A DNA stretch of 64,000 bases, from NCBI GenBank assembly GCA_910585015.1, contig CAJUCT010000002.1, forward strand, positions 50,456 through 114,455, given 5' to 3'. Below the pieces are notes generated by a model. That model was not told the origin of the DNA, ran no database searches, and saw nothing but the letters and a program-made list of their open reading frames with translations. Made by a program: the position numbers and the translations under genes. Each line of letters begins with the position of its first letter. The stretch's first letter is position 1. This document shows, piece after piece, positions 51,804 through 60,150 of this stretch. Source of the stretch: an uncultured Acetatifactor sp. GTDB taxonomy: Bacteria; Bacillota; Clostridia; Lachnospirales; Lachnospiraceae.

Positions 51804-52328
51804 ATGAAAGCATTGGAAGAGTATGTGAGAAGTATTCCGGATTTTCCGGAGAAGGGTATTATTTTCAGGGATGTGACCAGTGTGCTGCAGGATGCGGACG
51901 GGCTGCATCTGGCTATTGACACCATGCAGGAGAAGGTAAAGGATCTGGAGTTTGATGTGGTGGCGGGGCCGGAGTCCAGAGGATTTATTTTCGGTACACC
52001 CATTGCCTACAACACCCACAAGCCTTTTGTATTGATCCGCAAAAAGGGAAAGCTGCCCTGCGAGACGGTGGAGAGGAGTTATGATCTGGAATATGGCCAG
52101 GCTACCATCGAGATGCATAAGGACAGCATCAAGCCCGGACAGAAGGTTCTGGTGGTGGATGACCTGATCGCCACCGGCGGCACCACGGAAGCCATGATCA
52201 AGCTGATTGAGAGCCTGGGCGGGGAAGTGGTAGGCGTGGTGGTTCTGATGGAACTGGCCGGTCTGAAAGGTCGTGAGCGCATCAAGGATTACAGGCTGGA
52301 GGCCGCTATTATCTATCCCGGCAATTAA
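51804..52328 (+). CDS. apt: Adenine phosphoribosyltransferase
   Basis: Purine-salvage enzyme of 174 residues making AMP from adenine and PRPP. Landmarks: VRSIPDFPEKGIIFRDVTS near the N-terminus, VAGPESRGFIF near residue 52, and the PRPP loop VLVVDDLIATGGTTEA near 118. It precedes relA, the conserved Firmicutes order. Confidence 0.97.
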   Translation: MKALEEYVRSIPDFPEKGIIFRDVTSVLQDADGLHLAIDTMQEKVKDLEFDVVAGPESRGFIFGTPIAYNTHKPFVLIRKKGKLPCETVERSYDLEYGQATIEMHKDSIKPGQKVLVVDDLIATGGTTEAMIKLIESLGGEVVGVVVLMELAGLKGRERIKDYRLEAAIIYPGN

Positions 52329-52404
52329 CTTTGCGTTACGAAGCCGGGAGGAAGCCGCTGCTGCACAGGTTGAAGTCAGGATATGCAAGGGGATAGTACA
52401 TATT

Positions 52405-52431
52405 CCTGCAGGTATCGGGGGTGCCTGCAGG
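52405..52431 (+). other. Inverted pair of CCTGCAGG octamers in the relA leader
   Basis: CCTGCAGG at 52405-52412 and again at 52424-52431, each self-complementary, can form a hairpin with an 11-base loop about 30 bases before the relA start. A role in relA expression is possible but not shown. Confidence 0.35.
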
Positions 52432-52462
52432 GACAGGGGTTACAGAAAGGTAAACAGGCGTT

Positions 52463-54769
52463 ATGAAAGAAGAAAAAGATGTGATATTTGACGATGCCAG
52501 AGTGGGCGAAATAACAGAATTTGCATCTCCTGAACAACTGTATCAGGATCTGATTTCCTGCGTCAAAAAATACCATCCCAGCGATGATATTTCCATGATT
52601 GAGAAGGCGTATCGAGTAGCCAGCCAGGCCCACAAGGACCAGCTGCGCAAGTCCGGTGAACCGTATATCATTCACCCGCTGAACGTGGCTATCATCCTGG
52701 CGGATCTGGAGTTGGATAAGGAGACCATTGTTGCGGGCATTCTCCACGACGTGGTGGAGGACACCATCATGACGGAGGAGGATCTGGTTCGGGAGTTTGG
52801 GGAGGACGTGGCTCTTTTGGTGGACGGCGTGACCAAACTGGAGAAGATTCCGCTGTCAGGTACGGACGACCCCACGGACACCAAGCTGGAAATGCAGGCG
52901 GAGAACCTGCGGAAGATGTTTCTGGCCATGGCCAAGGATATCCGGGTTATCATGATCAAGCTGGCGGATCGTCTGCACAACATGCGCACACTGAGATATC
53001 AGAAGCCGGAGAGCCAGATCCGCATTGCTCGGGAAACCAGGGAGATCTATTCCCCCATCGCCCAGAGGCTGGGTATTTCCAAAATCAAGATTGAGTTGGA
53101 TGATCTGTCCATGAAATATCTGGAGCCGGAGGTATATTACGATCTGGTGGATAAAATCGCCGTGCGCAAGAGCGTTCGCGAGAAATATATTCAGAGCATT
53201 GTGGATGAGGTCGGGGAGTATATTAAGGCCCAGGGCATCCGGGCCCAGGTGGATGGCCGCGTCAAACATTTTTTCAGCATCTATAAGAAGATGAAGAATC
53301 AGAACAAAACGCTGGACCAGATCTACGATCTGTTCGCCGTGCGGATTATTGTGGAGTCGGTGAAGGACTGCTATGCGGCCCTGGGCGTGATCCATGAGAA
53401 ATATAAACCCATTCCCGGGCGGTTCAAGGATTATATCGCCATGCCCAAGGCCAACATGTACCAGTCCCTGCACACCACCTTGATTGGCAGCAACGGACAG
53501 CCTTTTGAGATCCAGATCCGCACCTTTGAGATGCACAAGGCGGCGGAGTATGGCATTGCGGCCCACTGGAAATACAAGGAGGCATCGGACGGCAAGAAGG
53601 TGGAGGGCCGGGAGGAAGAAAAGCTGGTATGGCTGCGGCAGATTTTGGAATGGCAGCGCGATATGTCGGACAACCGGGAGTTCATGAATCTGTTGAAGAA
53701 TGACCTGGATCTGTTCTCCGACAATGTGTACTGTTTCACGCCCACCGGAGAGGTCAAGAACCTGCCTGCCGGTTCCACCCCCATAGATTTTGCCTACAAT
53801 ATCCATTCTGCGGTGGGAAATAAAATGGTGGGAGCCAGGGTCAATGGCAAGTTGGTGACCATTGACTATGAGATCAAGAACGGGGACCGGATTGAGATTA
53901 TAACCTCCCAAAATTCCAAGGGGCCCAGCCGGGACTGGCTGAACGTGGTCAAGAGCACCCAGGCCAAGAATAAAATCAACCAGTGGTTCAAGAACGAACT
54001 AAAAGAAGACAATATTATCAAGGGTAAGGAACTGCTGGCGGGCTACTGCAAGTCCAAGGGCATCAACATGCCCGATCTGGTGAAGAATGTCTATATGGAG
54101 GCCATTATGCGCAAATATGGCTTCCATGATTGGGATTCCGTGCTGGCTGCCATCGGTCACGGCGCCCTGAAAGAGGGCCAGATCATCAACAAAATGCAGG
54201 AACTCTACGACAGGGACCACAAGAAGGAGATGTCCAACGAGGAGGTACTGCAGACTATCATGGAGAGCGGCACCATGATGATGCGTCCCAGCAGCGGACG
54301 CTCCAAGAGCGGCATTGTGGTAAAGGGGATTGCCGATTTGTCGGTGCGTTTTTCAAAGTGCTGTTCCCCTGTGCCGGGGGATGAGATCGTGGGCTTTGTG
54401 ACCAGGGGCCGTGGGATTTCCATCCACCGCACGGACTGCGTGAATATGCTGAGCCTGCCGGAGTTGGAGCGGGCCAGGCTCATTGACGCGGAGTGGCAGA
54501 CAGGCGACGGGGACGGAGCCCAGGATGGCAAGTACATGGCCGAGATCCGTATTTTTGCCAACAATCGCAACGGCCTGCTGGCAGATATCTCCAAGGCGTT
54601 GACGGAGAAAAATATCGACATTCTGTCCATGAACACCAAGACCAACAAGCAGGGGCAGGCCACTTTGCAGACCTCCTTTGAGATCTCCGGCAGGGAGGAA
54701 CTGAACCGGGTCATAGACAGGATCCGCAATATAGAGAGTGTCATCGACATAGAAAGGACGACAGGCTGA
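52463..54769 (+). CDS. relA: Bifunctional (p)ppGpp synthetase/hydrolase
   Basis: Stringent-response enzyme of 768 residues. The hydrolase HD domain (about 45-195) has ILHDVVEDT; the synthetase domain (about 235-350) includes RFKDYIAMPKANMYQSLHTT; TGS (about 390-450) follows, then the conserved cysteine region FSKCCSPVPGD (about 630) and a C-terminal ACT domain (about 695-765). The HD motif is intact, so both activities are expected. The stop overlaps the next start by one base. Confidence 0.97.
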   Translation: MKEEKDVIFDDARVGEITEFASPEQLYQDLISCVKKYHPSDDISMIEKAYRVASQAHKDQLRKSGEPYIIHPLNVAIILADLELDKETIVAGILHDVVEDTIMTEEDLVREFGEDVALLVDGVTKLEKIPLSGTDDPTDTKLEMQAENLRKMFLAMAKDIRVIMIKLADRLHNMRTLRYQKPESQIRIARETREIYSPIAQRLGISKIKIELDDLSMKYLEPEVYYDLVDKIAVRKSVREKYIQSIVDEVGEYIKAQGIRAQVDGRVKHFFSIYKKMKNQNKTLDQIYDLFAVRIIVESVKDCYAALGVIHEKYKPIPGRFKDYIAMPKANMYQSLHTTLIGSNGQPFEIQIRTFEMHKAAEYGIAAHWKYKEASDGKKVEGREEEKLVWLRQILEWQRDMSDNREFMNLLKNDLDLFSDNVYCFTPTGEVKNLPAGSTPIDFAYNIHSAVGNKMVGARVNGKLVTIDYEIKNGDRIEIITSQNSKGPSRDWLNVVKSTQAKNKINQWFKNELKEDNIIKGKELLAGYCKSKGINMPDLVKNVYMEAIMRKYGFHDWDSVLAAIGHGALKEGQIINKMQELYDRDHKKEMSNEEVLQTIMESGTMMMRPSSGRSKSGIVVKGIADLSVRFSKCCSPVPGDEIVGFVTRGRGISIHRTDCVNMLSLPELERARLIDAEWQTGDGDGAQDGKYMAEIRIFANNRNGLLADISKALTEKNIDILSMNTKTNKQGQATLQTSFEISGREELNRVIDRIRNIESVIDIERTTG

Positions 54770-55401
54770 TGGCTGAGACAAAGATCGGAAGAATGGTGCT
54801 GGGTTCTTACCAGACCAATTGTTATTTCATTTATCAGGAAGATAAAAAGCGGGCAATCGTGGTGGATCCGGCGGATCAGGGGAGAAAGATTTATGAGGCC
54901 CTGCTGCGCAACGGTATCAGGGTGGAGGCGATTCTGCTGACCCACGGGCATTTTGATCATATCTGGGGCACCGGGGAACTGCGGGAGAGCGCGGGAGTGA
55001 AACTCTACGCCCTGGACGCGGAGAAAAAGGTGTGCGAGGATTCCCACAACAATGTGTCTGATATGACAGGCAGGCCCTACACGGTGACGCCGGACGAGTA
55101 TTTGAAAGACAGGCAGGAGATGACGCTGGCGGGCATACATTTCCAGGTTATCGCTACCCCGGGGCATACCATCGGCAGCTGCTGTTACTATTTCCCTGAG
55201 GCGGGATTTCTGGTCAGCGGGGATACTCTGTTTGCGGAGTCCGTGGGCAGGACGGATTTTCCCACCGGCAGCATGAGCAGCATTGTGCGCTCTATCAAGG
55301 AAAAACTCTATGTGTTGCCCGGGGAGACCAAGGTTTATCCGGGACACGGAGACAGCACCACCATTGAACATGAGATGCAGTACAATCCCTTTACGGCGTG
55401 A
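54769..55401 (+). CDS. MBL-fold hydrolase, glyoxalase II-like
   Basis: Metallo-beta-lactamase-fold protein of 210 residues. The zinc motif LTHGHFDHIWG lies at about residues 58-68, further ligands at PGHTIGS (about 130), SGDTLF (about 152) and PGHGDST (about 188). It belongs to the YcbL/glyoxalase-II-like group that regularly follows relA in Firmicutes. Coupled to relA by a TGATG overlap. Confidence 0.93.
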   Translation: MAETKIGRMVLGSYQTNCYFIYQEDKKRAIVVDPADQGRKIYEALLRNGIRVEAILLTHGHFDHIWGTGELRESAGVKLYALDAEKKVCEDSHNNVSDMTGRPYTVTPDEYLKDRQEMTLAGIHFQVIATPGHTIGSCCYYFPEAGFLVSGDTLFAESVGRTDFPTGSMSSIVRSIKEKLYVLPGETKVYPGHGDSTTIEHEMQYNPFTA

Positions 55402-55424
55402 TGTGTGGCATGCATGTCAGGGGA

Positions 55425-55695
55425 AGTTATCCGGATACCGGTTATTGCAAGATCATGGGCGTGAGCCATGCTATGGAGGTTGTCACACATCCAAATACGC
55501 ATTAACGCAGTATCGCAGACTGAGCCAGCGATATGCAGGAAAGAGGTAAGTTTGGAAGTAAAACTTCCAAATACTGATTGGTGCAATATCGCAGGCGAAG
55601 CCAGCGATATGCATGTAGAGGTAAGTTTGGATGTTACACATCCAAATACGTATCAATGCAATATCACAGGTGAAACCTGCGATACGCATGTAGAG
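55425..55695 (+). repeat. Family 2 array: two exact-length 75-bp units plus degenerate units
   Basis: Units at 55546-55620 and 55621-55695 are each 75 bp: GTAAG, hairpin A (TTTGGAAGT/ACTTCCAAA; then TTTGGATGT/ACATCCAAA), linker, hairpin B (ATATCGC-A-GGC/GCC-A-GCGATAT; then ATATCACAGGT/ACCTGCGATAC), GCATGTAGAG. Both hairpins change sequence with pairing kept. More diverged units precede, from about 55425. The region fills the space between the MBL gene and hemZ. Open frames on both strands are by-products of the repeat. Confidence 0.8.
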
Positions 55696-55732
55696 GGAAG
55701 TAAGAAAGTGATCATCAAATAAGGAGAGACAG

Positions 55733-57166
55733 ATGCTGGCAGTCAGGCTGAACCGGGAAAATTTTGAATATGATATCCAGGCGCTGCTGAAATCCTTTTA
55801 CCCGGAGGAACCTCTGCGGATCATTACGCCTGCCAGCCGGGAGCAGGAGATCCGTGAGGGTGAGAGGGAGTGGAGTGTCCAGGTCGAGGAACCCACAGTC
55901 AGAATGTGGCTGGCGGAAAGAGTAGTGGAGTGGCGCTGTGAGGAAGAAGGGGGCTTTAAGGATTGCTTTAAACGCTTTTTTTATCGCTGTCTGGTGGAGA
56001 GCACAGGCAGGGAACTGCCCTGGGGAAATCTCACGGGCATCCGCCCCACCAAGCTGGCCTATGCCATGCTGGAGGAGGGAAAGCAGGATCAGGAGATCAT
56101 AGAGGAACTGAGGAACACCCACTATGTAAACCAGGAAAAATGTGAGTTGAGCATTGACATTGCCCGCCGGGAGAGGGAGCTTTTGTCAGGGATTCATTAC
56201 CAGGGAGGGTACAGCCTGTACATTGGGATTCCTTTCTGCCCCAGCACCTGTCTGTACTGTTCCTTTACTTCCTATCCCATAGCAGCCCATCGGCAGCGGG
56301 TGGATCAGTACATAGACTGTGTGATCCGGGAGATGGAGTTTGTGTCCCGACAATATGGGGACAAGGTTCTGGATACCGTCTACATCGGGGGCGGAACCCC
56401 CACCACACTGGAGCCGGAACAGCTGGATCGACTGCTCTGTAATTTGAAAACTCTGTTTGATTTCTCCACAGTGCAGGAGTTTACGGTGGAGGCAGGCCGG
56501 GCGGACAGCATCACCCGGGAGAAGCTGGAGGTACTGCGCCGCCATGGGGTGGGCCGGATCTCCGTGAATCCCCAGACCATGAAGCAGGAGACGCTGGACA
56601 TCATCGGACGGGGGGCCACTGTCGCGCAGGTACTGGAGGCTTACCGGCTGGCCAGAGAAGTGGGCTTTGACAACATCAATATGGATCTAATTCTGGGACT
56701 GCCGGGGGAGACAGAAGATGATGTGCAGCGCACTATAGACCAGGTGATCAGCCTGGCTCCGGACAGTCTGACGGTGCATTCCCTGGCCATTAAGCGGGCC
56801 TCCCGACTAAACCAGTGGATTCAGGAGCATGGCATAGAGACACTGCGCAACACGGACGAGACCATGGCGATTGCGGAGGCGGGGGCTAGGGCCTTGGACA
56901 TGCACCCCTATTACCTCTATCGGCAGAAGAACATGTCAGGGAATTTCGAGAATGTGGGCTATGCCAGAGAAGGCAAATTCGGTTTGTACAATATTCTGAT
57001 TATGGAGGAAGTGCAGACCGTCGTGGCGTTAGGAGCCGGGGCGATTACCAAAAGAGTGTACCCTGACGGACGCATCGAGCGGTGCGAGAATGTGAAGGAA
57101 GTTGCCCAGTATATCGAGAGAATCGGGGAAATGATAGAAAGAAAACGTGTATTATTCACGGACTGA
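55733..57166 (+). CDS. hemZ: Oxygen-independent coproporphyrinogen dehydrogenase HemZ
   Basis: Radical SAM protein of 477 residues. The iron-sulfur motif CPSTCLYC lies at about residues 168-175, preceded by YIGIPF, and TVYIGGGTPTTL at about 220 is the SAM-binding glycine motif. HemZ is the HemN relative located between the relA cluster and hisS in many Clostridia. AAGGAG lies before the start. The gene ends where an AT-rich insert begins. Confidence 0.93.
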   Translation: MLAVRLNRENFEYDIQALLKSFYPEEPLRIITPASREQEIREGEREWSVQVEEPTVRMWLAERVVEWRCEEEGGFKDCFKRFFYRCLVESTGRELPWGNLTGIRPTKLAYAMLEEGKQDQEIIEELRNTHYVNQEKCELSIDIARRERELLSGIHYQGGYSLYIGIPFCPSTCLYCSFTSYPIAAHRQRVDQYIDCVIREMEFVSRQYGDKVLDTVYIGGGTPTTLEPEQLDRLLCNLKTLFDFSTVQEFTVEAGRADSITREKLEVLRRHGVGRISVNPQTMKQETLDIIGRGATVAQVLEAYRLAREVGFDNINMDLILGLPGETEDDVQRTIDQVISLAPDSLTVHSLAIKRASRLNQWIQEHGIETLRNTDETMAIAEAGARALDMHPYYLYRQKNMSGNFENVGYAREGKFGLYNILIMEEVQTVVALGAGAITKRVYPDGRIERCENVKEVAQYIERIGEMIERKRVLFTD

Positions 57167-57248
57167 AATTCAAAATTCAGAAAAAATGTTGGGTATTGTG
57201 TGGACTTTAGGTACATCATGATTTCCAAAAGTCCAACAAAAGTCCAAC

Positions 57249-57404
57249 AAATTTTTTGGGCTTCAGGACAAATACCTTTATGATTACACTTTTGCCAATG
57301 ATAACGGCCAGAATCCCGTCATGGAGAAGGCTCACGCCTATGTGGAGCATTGGAAGGAGGTACACCAGGATAATACCGGTCTTCTGCTTAACCTGCAGGT
57401 ATAA
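57249..57404 (+). pseudogene. Remnant of a DnaC/IstB-like ATP-binding replication protein
   Basis: One frame reads FFGLQDKYLYDYTFANDNG, then QNPVMEKAHAYVEHWKEV and TGLLLNLQV before a TAA at 57402. This is from memory the segment just before Walker A of DnaC-like proteins carried by Clostridial conjugative elements and phages; Walker A itself is lost. The rest of 57167-57807 shows no gene. Confidence 0.65.
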
Positions 57405-57568
57405 ACAGATGAACAAATCACAAACAGGCAAAAGAGGCAGTCTTCAAAAAATATGGGCAGAGGGGAAAGATACTATCCTCTCTGTCACTTTTGCCGTTCT
57501 CTTCTAAAAATATTTCTTGACATACAAATAGAATTATGGTAGGCTTTTAAAAAAGTTTAGGAGAACAT

Positions 57569-57586
57569 GGGAATGCGGAACTTACA
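57569..57586 (+). repeat. Family 1 tail motif, isolated (copy i)
   Basis: GGGAATGCGGAACTTACA lies inside the AT-rich insert, far from any ribosome-binding site and without a hairpin. Confidence 0.45.
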
Positions 57587-57807
57587 TTTTACAATGAATC
57601 ATATGTACATGTATTACAGACGTACTTAAAAGTAATTGTGTTTCGATTAGATGCACAGTTACGCAGGTAGGTCTGATATGTCTGTGCATATAAATCGGTA
57701 GGTGTAAGTTGTAATTATGATAGAATGCTTGTAATAGCCGATGGTTTTAGAAATGCACTGGACATATTGTATGTTTGGTGCTTTTTTGTTTGGAAAGGAG
57801 TTTTTTT

Positions 57808-58308
57808 ATGATATTATCAAATGGAACAGAGGTTATTATTAAGCCTTATGGTGAAAAAGATACGGAAGAAATTGTCAGGCTGATTCATAGAAATTTTTTG
57901 GAAGTCAATGTGAAAGATTATGGGGAGAAGGCTATGGCGGCACTCTCTGCCACGCATGATGTGACTTGGTTCAAAGGTGTGGCAGAATACGCACATGTGT
58001 ATGTGTTTTGGAATGAAAATAAAATTGTGGGTGTTGGTTCTATATCAAGTTTTTGGGGAAGCCTTACGGAAAGTATATTGCTTACCATTTTTGTGCTTCC
58101 AGAATTTCATGGGCAGGGGATTGGCAGCTATATCATTGATACCCTTGAATCCGATAAATTATTCTTAAGAGCAGAAAGAATAGAAATTCCCGCATCTATT
58201 ACTGCGGTAGAATTTTATCGGAAAAGGGGATATGAATATAAAAATGGAATAAAAGAGCTGGATGATGAGCAGCATTACCGATTGGAGAAATTCAGAAAGA
58301 TTAGTTAG
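57808..58308 (+). CDS. GNAT family acetyltransferase
   Basis: Protein of 166 residues with the acetyltransferase fold; the acetyl-CoA loop reads FVLPEFHGQGIGSYII (about residues 98-113). IPASITAVEFYRKRGYEY near 140 is the usual second half. Substrate unknown. AAAGGAG precedes the ATG. Strongly AT-rich compared with hemZ and hisS, in line with acquired DNA. Confidence 0.85.
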   Translation: MILSNGTEVIIKPYGEKDTEEIVRLIHRNFLEVNVKDYGEKAMAALSATHDVTWFKGVAEYAHVYVFWNENKIVGVGSISSFWGSLTESILLTIFVLPEFHGQGIGSYIIDTLESDKLFLRAERIEIPASITAVEFYRKRGYEYKNGIKELDDEQHYRLEKFRKIS

Positions 58309-58322
58309 GAGGAATGGTGATA

Positions 58323-58415
58323 ATGACAATTAGGCCAATGAATATCGACGAAAGGGATGATTTGGTTTATAGAAATAAAAATATACATCAACTTAAAAGC
58401 ATTGATATAATTTAA
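58323..58415 (+). pseudogene. Remnant of an acetyltransferase gene start
   Basis: ATG at 58323 opens MTIRPMNIDERDDLVY and ends at TAA after 30 residues. The first 16 residues are like the N-terminus of many GNAT proteins; the rest is not. It sits 14 bases after one acetyltransferase gene and 13 before the next, so it is probably a deletion remnant. Confidence 0.45.
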
Positions 58416-58428
58416 TACGAGGCTGTAT

Positions 58429-58914
58429 ATGGAAGTAAGATTATTAAGGGCAAATATTGACGACGCAAAAGAACTACACGCTATGCAGGTTGAAGCTTTC
58501 AAAGAATTATTGGAGAAATATCAGGATTTTGATACCAGCCCTGCAAATGAAAACATGGAAAAAGTAGAAGTACGCTTGAAACAGGACTTTACATTTTACT
58601 ATTTTATCTGTATCGGACAGAAGAAAATAGGAGCTATCCGTATTATAGACAAAAAGGAAAATGGAAAAAACAAAAGAATTTCCCCAATATTTATATTGCC
58701 GGAATTTCAAGGGAAAGGCATTGCACAGAAAGCAATCCGGCTGTGTGAAGAAAGGCATGGGAACGAAAATTGGGAACTGGACACAATTTTGCAGGAGTCT
58801 AAAAACTGTCATTTGTATGAAAAAATGGGGTATCGCCAGACGGGAAAAACAAAGGCCATTAACGAAAGACTCACATTAACATTTTATGAAAAGAAGGGGG
58901 CAGACATAACATGA
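58429..58914 (+). CDS. GNAT family acetyltransferase
   Basis: Protein of 161 residues. FILPEFQGKGIAQKAIRL (about residues 87-104) is the acetyl-CoA loop, and NCHLYEKMGYRQTG (about 126) the C-terminal part. AT-rich. The stop overlaps the next start by four bases (ATGA), pointing to a two-gene operon with the PhnP-like hydrolase. No clear ribosome-binding site is seen. Confidence 0.85.
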   Translation: MEVRLLRANIDDAKELHAMQVEAFKELLEKYQDFDTSPANENMEKVEVRLKQDFTFYYFICIGQKKIGAIRIIDKKENGKNKRISPIFILPEFQGKGIAQKAIRLCEERHGNENWELDTILQESKNCHLYEKMGYRQTGKTKAINERLTLTFYEKKGADIT

Positions 58915-59756
58915 ATGTGATCATACTTGGTTCCGGCGGCTGTGTCAGTACGCCAAGGGCATGTTGTAACTGTCGTGTATGTACAGAAGCGCGGCAGAAA
59001 GGATTTCCTTATGCAAGAACGGGGTGCAGTCTGTTTGTTGAAGATGTAAATCTATTGATTGATACGCCGGAAGATATCAATGCTTCTTTGAACAATTCCG
59101 GCATACAAAAAGTCGAACATATTTTATACAGCCATTGCGATCCCGATCACACAATGGGAATGCGTGTGGTTGAGCAATTGAAAATGGACTGGCTTGCCAA
59201 TTCACTGGGAAAGAAACCCGATAATCCGATAGAAGTTGCTTCTTTGCCTGCCATCCTCGAAGATATTAAAAAGCAAGGCACAAAGTATGGCTCAATCATT
59301 GAATATTATGAAGCCAAGGGTCTAGTAAAAACAAAAGAAATTCATGCTTTCAAAAAAGGTGATATTGTGATAGAGTTAGTTCCGGTAGACGTACAGGAGC
59401 ATGTGGCAATATTTATTATTTCTTCCGACAGCAAAAAGGTCATTTATGCACCATGTGATGTAAAGCCTTTTCCAAAGTCAGAGAAATTTCAAGGTGCAGA
59501 TGTTTTGATTATTGGCAATACCATTGTCGGAGATATATTAAAAGATGGCTTTGTGTTAAACGAAGATAACCCACTGCGCAAAGAACTGTTTACTTTAGAT
59601 GAAATTGAAACCATACGGAAACAGTATGGTTTCAAGGAAGTTTTTATTACACATTTAGAGGAAGACTGGGGAAAATCATATGATGATTACAGAGATTTGG
59701 AGAGGGAATTGAACCTGATACATTTTGCGTATGATGGATTGAAAATTCGGTTATGA
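58911..59756 (+). CDS. MBL-fold hydrolase, PhnP-like
   Basis: Metallo-beta-lactamase-fold protein of 281 residues of the PhnP/phosphodiesterase type. GSGGCVSTPRACCNCRVC at the N-terminus includes a cysteine cluster (about residues 15-24) like the zinc site of PhnP, and SHCDPDHTMGM (about 74) is the metal motif, with cysteine in place of the usual second residue. Its coupling to an acetyltransferase suggests joint modification of a small molecule. Confidence 0.85.
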   Translation: MNVIILGSGGCVSTPRACCNCRVCTEARQKGFPYARTGCSLFVEDVNLLIDTPEDINASLNNSGIQKVEHILYSHCDPDHTMGMRVVEQLKMDWLANSLGKKPDNPIEVASLPAILEDIKKQGTKYGSIIEYYEAKGLVKTKEIHAFKKGDIVIELVPVDVQEHVAIFIISSDSKKVIYAPCDVKPFPKSEKFQGADVLIIGNTIVGDILKDGFVLNEDNPLRKELFTLDEIETIRKQYGFKEVFITHLEEDWGKSYDDYRDLERELNLIHFAYDGLKIRL

Positions 59757-59820
59757 ACAGAGTAAGGGCGGGTTTTCCAGACACCTCAACTATTGCCAAA
59801 GCATTTAGATTGAAAAATGC

Positions 59821-59849
59821 TTGACATATTGTATTACGAAAAATATAAT
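59821..59849 (+). promoter_or_regulatory. Perfect-consensus sigma-A promoter
   Basis: TTGACA at 59821-59826, 17 bases, TATAAT at 59844-59849. It drives the small ribbon-helix-helix gene and possibly hisS-aspS beyond it. Confidence 0.9.
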
Positions 59850-59878
59850 GGAAGCTGGATGTGGAGAGGAGTGTACCT

Positions 59879-60049
59879 ATGAGCAAAAAAGGACGTCCCA
59901 AATTGGATGTTGTAAAAGAACGTATTGTAACAATAAGGATGTCTGAAGCAGAATATCATACTTTAAAGGAATACTCTGAAAAACATCAACAGACTATCAC
60001 AGAAACTATAAAAACAGGTGTTGACTTGTTGTATCAAACTTGTCAATGA
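59879..60049 (+). CDS. Small ribbon-helix-helix (CopG/Arc-like) protein
   Basis: Protein of 56 residues: basic start SKKGRPKLD, then a beta-strand ERIVTIRMSEAEYHTLKEYS and a second helix TITETIKTGVDLL, the outline of ribbon-helix-helix DNA-binding proteins common on plasmids and integrative elements. GAGAGGAG precedes the ATG at 59879. Expressed from a perfect promoter. It may be a left-over regulator of the insert between hemZ and hisS. Confidence 0.75.
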   Translation: MSKKGRPKLDVVKERIVTIRMSEAEYHTLKEYSEKHQQTITETIKTGVDLLYQTCQ

Positions 60050-60150
60050 GGTATGGGATTTCTTCTTTCTTAACAAGTAAGAAATGTAAGCTTTAACGGA
60101 TAGCACTGAGAGGGATTTTGTGAAAATGAAACGATGGACGGAGGAGAGAT

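Noticed and set aside
55468..55722. Open frames on both strands over the family 2 array
   Set aside because: The unit length of 75 is a multiple of three, so frames stay open by chance. Hairpin pairing, not coding, explains the conservation.
60050..60150. T-box leader before hisS
   Set aside because: The space is too short and no specifier or antiterminator motif is visible.
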